13,546 nucleotides of DNA from assembly GCA_949740695.1 (NCBI GenBank), contig CATJIY010000114.1:1-13546 (forward strand). The letters run 5' to 3'. Positions 1 through 5,531 of this stretch are shown here, piece by piece (the first letter of the stretch is position 1; every line of letters starts with the position of its first letter). The DNA comes from an uncultured Eubacteriales bacterium (GTDB taxonomy: Bacteria; Bacillota; Clostridia; Oscillospirales; Butyricicoccaceae). The position numbers and the translations under genes are program-made. Below the pieces are notes generated by a model. That model was not told the DNA's origin, did no database searches, and worked only from the letters and a program-made list of their open reading frames with translations.

Positions 1-12
1 AAAATTCCATAT

Positions 13-89
13 GCGTCCGTAGCTCAGCAGGATAGAGCGTCCGCCTCCTAAGCGGAAGGCCAGCGGTTCGAATCCGCTCGGGCGTACCA
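13..89 (+). tRNA. tRNA-Arg (anticodon CCU)
   Basis: A full cloverleaf can be folded. The acceptor stem pairs 13-19 with 79-85 (two G-U pairs), the D stem pairs 22-25 with 35-38, the anticodon stem pairs 40-44 with 52-56, and the T stem pairs 62-66 with 74-78 around the TTCGAAT loop. The anticodon at 47-49 is CCT, which reads the AGG arginine codon. The discriminator is A86 and CCA is encoded at 87-89. The promoter must lie upstream of the window. A terminator follows at once, so this is the end of its transcription unit. Confidence 0.97.
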
Positions 90-94
90 TTTTT

Positions 95-125
95 GCCGTA
101 AATCTAAGGATTTACGGCGTTTTTT
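95..125 (+). terminator. Intrinsic terminator of the tRNA-Arg unit
   Basis: A perfect 10-bp inverted repeat (95-104 with 109-118, loop TAAG) is followed by G and six T at 120-125. It starts six bases after the tRNA CCA end, so it ends the tRNA transcript. Confidence 0.92.
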
Positions 126-479
126 CAGCCCAAAAAGTATAAAATCTGAGTTCGGGAAAATCTTGTTCGATTGGGAAATGAGCGACATGGCACTGGAAAA
201 TAATAACGAACTGATCTGGGGATTTCTGGGGTTTTGGCGCCAGATGGCTCATACTCCCGTGCCAGCTTCCGGCTTACCTTGACCGCGAGAGAGGCAATAT
301 CCAATGTAGCAGGAGCCGCCGGTTCTGGGGGGCGTATACCGCGCAAGCCGGGATTTGAATAGAAAGCCGCCTCAAATTTCTGCCCATTAACCTTTCAAAT
401 ACGTCCTCTGCGGAAAGATTTTAAGGATTTCCTCCTGCTCCAAAGTCTCAAGGGCAGATTCCTTGACCCGCTCTTTCTA
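125..479 (-). other. Gene-poor stretch with possible degraded minus-strand coding remnant
   Basis: No intact gene is visible between the tRNA terminator and the collagen-like fragment. On the minus strand, 476-390 reads 29 codons with protein-like composition (contains ALETLEQEEILKIF) and ends at TAA 389-387. A neighbouring frame stays open from 394 to 125 (contains KFEAAFYSNPGLRG, then SLAVKVSRKLAREYEP). The two would join if one frameshift near 390-395 were undone, which looks like an old gene or phage remnant. I recognise no family, there is no ribosome site, and the composition could mislead. This is a low-confidence observation, not a gene call. Confidence 0.2.
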
Positions 480-488
480 AAAGCGAAA

Positions 489-947
489 ATGCAAGGCGCT
501 TTGGCGGCTTCTACCTCCGTACAGCGCCTCGCTGGCCTAACCGGTCCCATGGGTTCTGCAGGTGGTGTCCCCAGACCAGCTGGCCTTATGGGAGATCCTC
601 CTACGGCTATCGCCGTCTTTGCTGCCAACATCCAGAGCGGCATCGTGGACTTGGCCAGGTTTGAGATATAGGGGCACGCCTATCAGATCTCCTACCGGGT
701 GAACCTCCTGACTCCTCAGATGGTGGGAAACTGGCTGGACCTCACCGGTGACTTCCCCATTGAGGGTATAGTGGCTCCGACAGTGCCCACCGCCCACTTT
801 GAGCATACGCGCATAGCGAACCTGCCGGAAAACTCCATCATCACCCTTCAGATATATTCTCTTACCGGAACCGTTCCTACGGGCGATGTGATCCTGGCCG
901 GAGGGGCCTCGGGCGCGTCTATGAGGATTGTTCGGCTGGGCGATTAA
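489..947 (+). pseudogene. Collagen-like protein with BclA-type C-terminal domain, fragment with in-frame TAG
   Basis: The frame gives a short degenerate collagen tract (GLTGPMGSAGG, then AGLMGDPP) followed by a domain like the C-terminal beta-sandwich of clostridial and Bacillus collagen-like surface or exosporium proteins (TAIAVFAANIQSG, HAYQISYRVNLL, SIITLQIYSLTG, GGASGASMRIVRLGD). One TAG at 669-671 interrupts the frame; reading continues in the same frame on both sides, so the lesion is a single nonsense codon. The usual long G-X-Y repeat and N-terminus are missing upstream, and no ribosome site precedes 489 or the GTG at 699. It sits between tRNA-Arg and a terminator, a common place for leftover integrated DNA. 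It could instead be the end of a phage tail-fibre protein with collagen repeats. The family assignment is by eye. Confidence 0.55.
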
Positions 948-989
948 ATTCGGTTATCTTTCCGAATAGATGAATAATAGATGGAAGAG

Positions 990-1024
990 GCCTCCGCCGG
1001 ATTTAGCGGCGGGAGGCGTTCTTT
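990..1024 (+). terminator. Intrinsic terminator after the collagen-like fragment
   Basis: A GC-rich stem pairs 990-999 with 1007-1017 (one bulged G in the 3' arm), with a seven-base loop, followed by GTTCTTTT at 1018-1025. It lies 42 bases after the TAA of the collagen-like frame, which suggests that frame was once a real gene. Confidence 0.8.
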
Positions 1025-1306
1025 TGTAAATCAGGAAAGTTGCGTTATGGTATTTATTGGGAACTGAAAAATGTTTTCATCATAAGAGGTTATAGGTTTT
1101 ATCAATTTTTTGCTTTATCAGGATAAATTAAAATCGTCATTTTGCTGGCAACCTGTCCGTTTTTCAAGAAAAATATCAGGATTTGTCCGCTTCTGCCGGA
1201 AAAATCCAAAGATTCTGCTTGAAAGAGTCGGTAAGCATTTGTGGATTCCATACAAAAAAGCCTCAGGGTTTTTGTAGGAAAAGGCAACGGTCAGTGAGAT
1301 TTTTTC
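1025..1306. other. AT-rich intergenic stretch with nested inverted repeats
   Basis: No convincing gene is visible. Short minus-strand frames exist at 1102-1287 and 1118-1312 but lack ribosome sites and family features. The stretch holds a nested palindrome: outer 7-bp arms at 1162-1168 and 1218-1224, and an inner hairpin pairing 1179-1184 with 1202-1207 and 1186-1189 with 1197-1200 around one G/A mismatch. Read on the minus strand, the inner hairpin is followed within about five bases by five T, so it could be a weak terminator or a small palindromic repeat. Confidence 0.4.
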
Positions 1307-1335
1307 TTGCATCTCAACACAAATTATGCTAAAGT
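1307..1335 (+). promoter_or_regulatory. Possible promoter for the 2-hydroxyacid dehydrogenase gene
   Basis: TTGCAT at 1307-1312 is followed after 17 bases by TAAAGT at 1330-1335, in an AT-rich setting upstream of the leader. The -10 match is mediocre; TATGCT at 1325-1330 is an alternative -10 but has no well-spaced -35. The call rests on position and partial consensus only. Confidence 0.35.
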
Positions 1336-1388
1336 GAAACTATGTAAAAGCGGAGCGGCGTCAATGGCGTACTGGTCCAGCGGAAACC

Positions 1389-1425
1389 GTCCGGAAGAGC
1401 GATCTTCCGGGCTTTGTGATTTTTT
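1389..1425 (+). promoter_or_regulatory. Leader hairpin with T-tract, possible attenuator
   Basis: A 10-bp stem (1389-1398 with 1403-1412, one G-U pair) closed by a GCGA tetraloop of the GNRA type is followed by an interrupted T-tract ending in six T at 1420-1425. It sits 39 bases before the dehydrogenase start, inside its probable 5' leader, so it looks like an intrinsic terminator acting as an attenuator. I find no T-box sequence, and no clear antiterminator pairing, so the control mechanism is open. Confidence 0.45.
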
Positions 1426-1463
1426 AAAAAGGCGCGGGATTGCGTCGGGAAAGGGTGAATCCA

Positions 1464-2381
1464 ATGATTCGTGTTTTAATAACCGACGGGCTGGACAGCC
1501 ATGCTGTGGCCCAATTGAAGGAACAGGGTTGTTCTGTAACCGAGCGGCACTACGCTCCAGAAGAGCTGGGGGCGGCTATGAGGGAATATGACGCTCTGGT
1601 AGTGCGTTCTGCCACCAAGGTGCGTTCTGCCCAGTTGGAAGCGGCCAAAGGCTCCCGCCTGAAACTGGTGGTTCGCGGCGGCGTCGGAGTGGATAACATT
1701 GACTTGGAAGCGGCGAAAGCTGCGGGAATTGCTGTGCGGAACACCCCAAAATCTCCCAGCCGGTCGGTAGCTGAACTGGTGTTGGCCCATATGTTGTCTT
1801 GCAGCCGGTTTATTTCGGTGGCTGGCCACACCATGCGAGAGGGCAAATGGGAAAAGAAAGCTTATTCCAAGGGAATGGAACTGGCAGGGAAAACCTTGGG
1901 CATCTGGGGCTTCGGCCGTATCGGGCAGCAGCTGTGCCGGGTGGCAAAGGCTTTGGATATGAAGGTTTTGGCTTACGATATTTATCAAGTGTCTGGGTTG
2001 GAGAGCCAGCTGGGCTTTTCCTATGTGACACAGGAGGAGCTGCTAAAACAATCAGATTTCCTTTCGCTGCACACGCCTGCGGTAGACGGCGGTCCCTTGA
2101 TGAGCCGGGAAACCATTGCCAAAATGAAAGACGGCGCAGTACTCATTAACACTTCCCGCGGCGCCAATGTGGATGAGGAGGCATTGCTGGAAGCTTTGAA
2201 CAGCGGCAAATTGCGGGCAGCCGGGTTGGATGTTTACCAGCAGGAGCCCACCGTCAATCAGGCGTTATACGGACACCCGCAGGTATCCTGCACGCCCCAC
2301 ATCGGGTCTCAAACAGAAGAAGCCCAAAACAATATTGGCTTGGAAGTGGTGGAAGTGATTACTGAGTTCTTCCAAAAGTAA
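1464..2381 (+). CDS. D-3-phosphoglycerate dehydrogenase-like 2-hydroxyacid dehydrogenase
   Basis: A 305-residue NAD-dependent D-2-hydroxyacid dehydrogenase, probably oxidising 3-phosphoglycerate as the first step of serine synthesis in the cytoplasm. The substrate domain shows VRSATKV (47-53) and RGGVGVDNID (71-80). The Rossmann domain has the dinucleotide motif GFGRIG (149-154), with Asp172 after the second strand favouring NAD over NADP. The catalytic triad is Arg232 (SRGA), Glu261 (QEP) and His279 (PHIG). It ends soon after the catalytic His, so it lacks the ACT domain of longer SerA enzymes and should not have the classic ACT-type serine inhibition. The start is the ATG at 1464 behind AAAGGGTGA; an upstream in-frame TTG at 1440 has no ribosome site. 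It is a single-gene unit with its own leader hairpin and terminator. The exact substrate could be another 2-hydroxyacid, since this family is broad and no serine genes are adjacent. Confidence 0.93.
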   Translation: MIRVLITDGLDSHAVAQLKEQGCSVTERHYAPEELGAAMREYDALVVRSATKVRSAQLEAAKGSRLKLVVRGGVGVDNIDLEAAKAAGIAVRNTPKSPSRSVAELVLAHMLSCSRFISVAGHTMREGKWEKKAYSKGMELAGKTLGIWGFGRIGQQLCRVAKALDMKVLAYDIYQVSGLESQLGFSYVTQEELLKQSDFLSLHTPAVDGGPLMSRETIAKMKDGAVLINTSRGANVDEEALLEALNSGKLRAAGLDVYQQEPTVNQALYGHPQVSCTPHIGSQTEEAQNNIGLEVVEVITEFFQK

Positions 2382-2405
2382 TGCGGATGACAACTCCAGA
2401 ATAGC

Positions 2406-2433
2406 AAAGGACGGCTGGAAGCCGTCCTTTTTT
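2406..2433 (+). terminator. Intrinsic terminator after the dehydrogenase
   Basis: A 10-bp stem (2406-2415 with 2421-2430; GGACGGC core) with loop TGGAA runs into six T at 2428-2433. It lies 24 bases after the dehydrogenase stop codon. Confidence 0.93.
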
Positions 2434-2454
2434 ACAGAAAACAGCCTGCCGCTC

Positions 2455-2483
2455 TTGACTTTTTGTCATTTATAGCGCAATAT
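2455..2483 (+). promoter_or_regulatory. Probable promoter of the dipeptidase gene
   Basis: TTGACT at 2455-2460 differs by one base from the -35 consensus. CAATAT at 2478-2483 is 17 bases downstream; TATAGG at 2481-2486 is a less well-spaced alternative. It follows directly after the previous terminator and would give a leader of about 195 bases containing the inverted-repeat element at 2511-2647. Confidence 0.45.
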
Positions 2484-2510
2484 AGGAATCAGTAGGAATC
2501 CCTAAAGCCT

Positions 2511-2647
2511 GTTTGAAAAATGAAAATGCCGTCTTTCCCAACAAGCCGCCGTCATCTGCGGCAGCAAATCTGCCCGCAATACTTGGATATATTTGTGCTT
2601 TTCCAGCGCCGTCTTGCGCGGATTCGGTAGGCGTTCTTTTTTCAAAC
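2511..2647. repeat. 137-bp element with long terminal inverted repeats (MITE-like or structured leader RNA)
   Basis: The ends pair perfectly over 10 bp (2511-2520 with 2638-2647; GTTTGAAAAA against TTTTTCAAAC), and a second block continues inward (2525-2530 with 2630-2635, one G-U pair), so about 16 pairs close the element. Inside are smaller hairpins: GCCGC/GCGGC at 2545-2549 and 2558-2562, CAAAT/ATTTG at 2565-2569 and 2591-2595, and GCGC/GCGC at 2606-2609 and 2616-2619. The minus strand is open through the whole element (2670-2470) without family features, which is common for small non-autonomous repeats. No clear target-site duplication is visible. Because it lies in the transcribed leader of the dipeptidase gene, a regulatory RNA is the main alternative. 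Confidence 0.45.
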
Positions 2648-2686
2648 GAACCAAAGCTGTGATTATCCATAAAGGAGGAACCCTAT

Positions 2687-3655
2687 ATGAAACCGTTTTC
2701 TATTGTTGATCTGCACTGTGATACCCTAATGGAGCTTTATTTGAAAAAAACCGATCTGCGTCAGTGGCAGGGGCACATCAATCTGGAAAAACTGCAACAA
2801 GGCGGCTCTATGGTGCAGAGCTTTGCCATTTTTATTCCCACCCACCAGTCAGCCCAGCGGTATGGCATCACTGAGGATGCCTACAGTTATTTTCACCATG
2901 TAGCCGAAGTTTTTGAACGGGAAATGGCAGCCAATGCCGACTCCATCCGTCCAGTGCGGACCGTCGCTCAAATGGAGGACAATAAGCGGGAGGGCAAGCT
3001 TTCCGCGTTGTTGACCATAGAAGATGGCGTGGCGGCCGATGGCAAGATTGAGCGCATCCAGGAGTTTTATGACCGGGGGGTTCGGATGATCGCCCTTACC
3101 TGGAACTATGAAAATTCCATCGCGTTTCCTTGTTCGGACGATCCGGAAAAGCACATGCTGGGCCTCAAGCCTTTTGGTCTGGAAGTAGTGGATAAGATGA
3201 ACGCTCTGGGTATGATTATCGATACCAGCCATCTCTCTGAGGGCGGCTTTTGGGATATTGTTAAGCACAGCAAAAAGCCCTTTATCGCTAGCCATTCCTG
3301 TGCTCGGGCGCTTTGCGACCATCGCCGAAACCTGACGGATGAGCAGCTGCGGGCTTTGGGCGAAAAGGGCGGCGTGTGCGGCGTTAATTTCTGCACCGGC
3401 TTTTTGAAGAAGGAGGAGGGCCTGACCACGCCCGCCGACTTGGTGCGCCATATGAAGCATATCGCTGATAAGGCTGGTCTGGAGGCCGTGGCCTTTGGTT
3501 CGGACTTTGATGGGATTGGCGACGAGCTGGAGTTCCGGGATTTTGCTGGGATGCCTGTGGTGATCGACGCTGTGGAAAAAGCATTTTCCGCCGACGCGGT
3601 AGAGAAAATTTGCAGCGGCAACGCCTTGCGGGTTTTCCGGGAAGTGATCGGCTAA
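2687..3655 (+). CDS. M19 family membrane-dipeptidase-type metallopeptidase
   Basis: A 322-residue zinc dipeptidase of the renal-dipeptidase (M19) family, expected to split dipeptides, often including ones with a D-residue at the C-terminal position. Metal ligands fall in family order: HCD with His10 and Asp12, the bridging Glu112 in TIEDG, His182 in DTSH and His203 in SHS. The motif GSDFDG (271-276) carries the substrate/catalytic Asp273, and GNALRVF near the C-terminus (311-317) is a family signature. There is no signal peptide or membrane segment, so it is likely cytoplasmic, as usual for bacterial members. The ATG is preceded by AAGGAGGAA at an ideal distance. It forms its own unit between a promoter at 2455 and a terminator at 3689. 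Function may be peptide scavenging or peptidoglycan peptide turnover, and the aminopeptidase gene downstream fits a peptide-use theme. Confidence 0.94.
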   Translation: MKPFSIVDLHCDTLMELYLKKTDLRQWQGHINLEKLQQGGSMVQSFAIFIPTHQSAQRYGITEDAYSYFHHVAEVFEREMAANADSIRPVRTVAQMEDNKREGKLSALLTIEDGVAADGKIERIQEFYDRGVRMIALTWNYENSIAFPCSDDPEKHMLGLKPFGLEVVDKMNALGMIIDTSHLSEGGFWDIVKHSKKPFIASHSCARALCDHRRNLTDEQLRALGEKGGVCGVNFCTGFLKKEEGLTTPADLVRHMKHIADKAGLEAVAFGSDFDGIGDELEFRDFAGMPVVIDAVEKAFSADAVEKICSGNALRVFREVIG

Positions 3656-3688
3656 TAAGCGGCCTGCTTTCGGGCGGTGGAAAGTTGG

Positions 3689-3712
3689 GGACCTGCGAAA
3701 GCAGGTCCTTTT
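3689..3712 (+). terminator. Intrinsic terminator after the dipeptidase
   Basis: A perfect 8-bp GC-rich stem (3689-3696 with 3701-3708) with a GAAA tetraloop is followed by four T and then pyrimidines. It lies 33 bases after the dipeptidase stop. Confidence 0.88.
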
Positions 3713-3741
3713 CCCTAAACATGAGAAAAGCGCCAGCCCTA

Positions 3742-3770
3742 TGGCAACCTCCGCAAGAACCGGCTATAAT
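3742..3770 (+). promoter_or_regulatory. Probable promoter of the M18 aminopeptidase gene
   Basis: A perfect TATAAT -10 box at 3765-3770 is preceded at 17 bases by a weak -35, TGGCAA at 3742-3747. Transcription would start near 3777, just before the nested inverted repeat at 3789-3863, giving a leader of about 135 bases. A TTGACA at 3874-3879 is closer to the gene but has no fitting -10 box. Confidence 0.5.
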
Positions 3771-3788
3771 CCTTTATAAAAAAGAATA

Positions 3789-3863
3789 CGGCGGTTTGAG
3801 ATGGAGCGGACCTGGTGTAGAAGGGATTTTTCCTTTTAGGTCAGCGGGAAGGCAAAACCGCCG
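3789..3863 (+). promoter_or_regulatory. Nested inverted repeat in the aminopeptidase leader
   Basis: Three arms nest inside one another: a perfect 9-bp outer stem CGGCGGTTT/AAACCGCCG (3789-3797 with 3855-3863), a 5-bp middle stem GACCT/AGGTC (3809-3813 with 3838-3842) and an inner AAGG/CCTT stem near 3821-3835. The element would lie at the 5' end of the mRNA. It is not followed by a T-tract, so it is not a simple terminator. It may stabilise the transcript, bind a regulator, or be an intergenic palindromic repeat. Confidence 0.4.
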
Positions 3864-3911
3864 GCCTATATCTTGACACAAAATAGAATCGGAAAGGGAG
3901 AGACAGAATAA

Positions 3912-5309
3912 ATGGAAAGCAAAACCGCATGGAAAAAGTACGGACCGGAGCAGTTGGCCCAGCTGGAGGCCATCTGCGCCCAATATAAGACTTTTTTGGA
4001 TCAGGGAAAAACCGAACGGGAGTGCGTAACCCAGGCCGAACAGATGGCCCAGGAGGCTGGTTACGTTCGGTTGGAAACCGCTTTGCTACAAAAACGGAGA
4101 TTGGGTCCGGGAGATAAAGTTTACGCTGTCTGCATGAAAAAAAGCATCGTCCTTTTTCAGCTGGGGGAGCAGCCGTTGGATCAAGGCATGAATATTTTAG
4201 GCGCGCATATTGACTCTCCAAGGGTGGATGTCAAGCAGAATCCGTTGTATGAGGCGGAGGGCCAGGCTTACTTGGATACCCATTATTATGGGGGCATTAA
4301 AAAATATCAGTGGGTGGCCCAACCGATGGCTCTTCATGGAGTGATGGTGAAAAAAGACGGCTCGGTAGAGCAGATTTCCATTGGGGAGTCAGAGAAGGAA
4401 CCAGTGATGGTGTTTTCTGATTTACTGGTCCATTTGGCCGGTGAACAAATGGAAAAAAAAGCGGCCAAAGTGATTACCGGCGAAGGATTGGATCTGCTAG
4501 TAGGCAACCGCCCGTTGGAAGAGGCTAAACTGGATAAGGAGGAAAAGGAAGCCGTTCGGGCGAATGTTCTTTCCATCTTAAAGCAAAAATACGGCGTAGA
4601 GGAAGCTGATTTTCTTTCGGCGGAATTGGAGATTGTCCCGGCAGGTAAGGCAAGAGACTGCGGGTTGGACGGCAGCATGATCTTGGCCTATGGTCAGGAT
4701 GATCGGATCTGCGCCTTTACCTCGCTGTACGCCATGCTTCAGGAGGCGCAGCCTCTGGGCCGGACTACCTGCTGTCTGCTGGTGGATAAAGAGGAGATTG
4801 GCAGCGTAGGCGCCACCGGTATGCAGGCTAATTTTTTTGAAAACGCAGTGGCGCAGTTGATTGCCGCCACTCAGGGAGAATCTTATTTGAAAACCCGGCT
4901 TGCTCTGCAAAACTCTCGGATGCTGTCTTCAGACGTCAGCGCCGGTTACGATCCCCTTTATGCGGAGGCTTTTGAAAAACGTTCGGCGGCTTTCCTTTCC
5001 CGAGGGATGACGTTCAATAAATTTACCGGTTCCCGGGGTAAGGGGGGCTCTAATGACGCCAATCCGGAATATATCGCTCATTTGCGGCAGATTTTAGATC
5101 AGGCTGATGTATCTTACCAGTTTTGCGAGCTGGGTAAGGTAGACGTGGGCGGCGGCGGTACGATCGCTTATATCATGGCCAAGCATGGCATGGAGGTTAT
5201 CGACAGCGGCGTAGCCCTTTTGAGTATGCACGCCCCTTATGAAGTCAGCTCTAAGGCAGACGTCTATGAGGCGGTTAAAGGTTATCGAGCCTTTTTACAA
5301 AACGCTTGA
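3912..5309 (+). CDS. M18 family aminopeptidase
   Basis: A 465-residue cytoplasmic metallo-aminopeptidase of family M18 (aspartyl aminopeptidase / yeast aminopeptidase I type), removing N-terminal residues, often acidic ones, from peptides. Co-catalytic metal ligands appear in family order: His99 in GAHIDSPR, Asp263 in YGQDDR, Glu294-Glu295 in DKEEIGS, Asp341 in SSDVSAG and His440 in SMHAPYE. Other family signatures are THYYGGIKKYQW (123-134) and GSRGKGGSNDANPE (373-386). Length matches the family, so the gene appears complete. The ATG at 3912 is the only good start; its ribosome site GGAAAGGGAG is about 11 bases away, slightly long. It forms a single-gene unit ending at the stem-loop at 5330. 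Together with the M19 dipeptidase upstream it suggests peptide use, although the two have separate promoters and terminators. Family confidence is high; the residue preference cannot be read from sequence. Confidence 0.95.
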   Translation: MESKTAWKKYGPEQLAQLEAICAQYKTFLDQGKTERECVTQAEQMAQEAGYVRLETALLQKRRLGPGDKVYAVCMKKSIVLFQLGEQPLDQGMNILGAHIDSPRVDVKQNPLYEAEGQAYLDTHYYGGIKKYQWVAQPMALHGVMVKKDGSVEQISIGESEKEPVMVFSDLLVHLAGEQMEKKAAKVITGEGLDLLVGNRPLEEAKLDKEEKEAVRANVLSILKQKYGVEEADFLSAELEIVPAGKARDCGLDGSMILAYGQDDRICAFTSLYAMLQEAQPLGRTTCCLLVDKEEIGSVGATGMQANFFENAVAQLIAATQGESYLKTRLALQNSRMLSSDVSAGYDPLYAEAFEKRSAAFLSRGMTFNKFTGSRGKGGSNDANPEYIAHLRQILDQADVSYQFCELGKVDVGGGGTIAYIMAKHGMEVIDSGVALLSMHAPYEVSSKADVYEAVKGYRAFLQNA

Positions 5310-5329
5310 ACGGTTGGATTGTTCCATAA

Positions 5330-5371
5330 AACCCTTCCTCTGGCGAACCAAAGTTCCCCAGAGGAAGGGTT
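5330..5371. terminator. Stem-loop terminator between convergent units
   Basis: A perfect 14-bp inverted repeat (5330-5343 with 5358-5371) with a 14-base loop lies 20 bases after the aminopeptidase stop. It is followed by TTCCATTTT on the plus strand and TTATGG on the minus strand, so T-tracts are weak both ways, but the long stem between two convergent units fits a bidirectional terminator. Confidence 0.75.
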
Positions 5372-5404
5372 CCATTTTGAAAAAATAGAATTGATTTGCA
5401 AGAC

Positions 5405-5463
5405 AAAAACAGGCGTCTCACCCCTTAAGGAATTGGGCGAATATGAGTAGAAATCCTGTTTTT
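5405..5463. repeat. Inverted repeat between convergent units
   Basis: AAAAACAGG at 5405-5413 is exactly repeated in inverted form as CCTGTTTTT at 5455-5463, 41 bases apart. It lies between the two terminator hairpins. On the plus strand the 3' arm ends in five T, so it may add to termination; no other role is visible. Confidence 0.35.
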
Positions 5464-5474
5464 CGGCTACAAGA

Positions 5475-5509
5475 AGGGTAAGGCAAACCATGAGGGTCTG
5501 CCTTACTCT
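5475..5509 (-). terminator. Probable terminator of the five-gene minus-strand operon
   Basis: An imperfect stem pairs 5475-5485 with 5499-5509 (one G-U) and continues as 5487-5489 with 5495-5497. On the minus strand it follows the vWA gene stop by 22 bases, and the next bases read TTCTTGT, a modest T-tract. Its placement at the operon end supports the call. Confidence 0.6.
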
Positions 5510-5531
5510 GAATTTATGAGGAAACGTTTTT

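Noticed and set aside
13..950. Prophage attachment-site duplication of the tRNA-Arg 3' end
   Set aside because: I looked for a second copy of the T-arm/acceptor sequence downstream and found none in the window, and there is no integrase gene.
1336..1463. T-box riboswitch before the dehydrogenase
   Set aside because: The conserved T-box sequence and a specifier loop are not visible; only a hairpin with T-tract can be supported.
1307..1591. 94-codon plus-strand frame overlapping the dehydrogenase start
   Set aside because: It overlaps the well-supported dehydrogenase gene, has weak translation signals and no family features; only its first codons are discussed as a possible leader.
1476..1988. 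170-codon minus-strand frame opposite the dehydrogenase
   Set aside because: It is antisense to a strongly supported enzyme gene and has no ribosome site or recognisable motif.
3610..3876. 88-codon plus-strand frame after the dipeptidase
   Set aside because: It spans the dipeptidase terminator and the aminopeptidase promoter and leader, and shows no protein family features.
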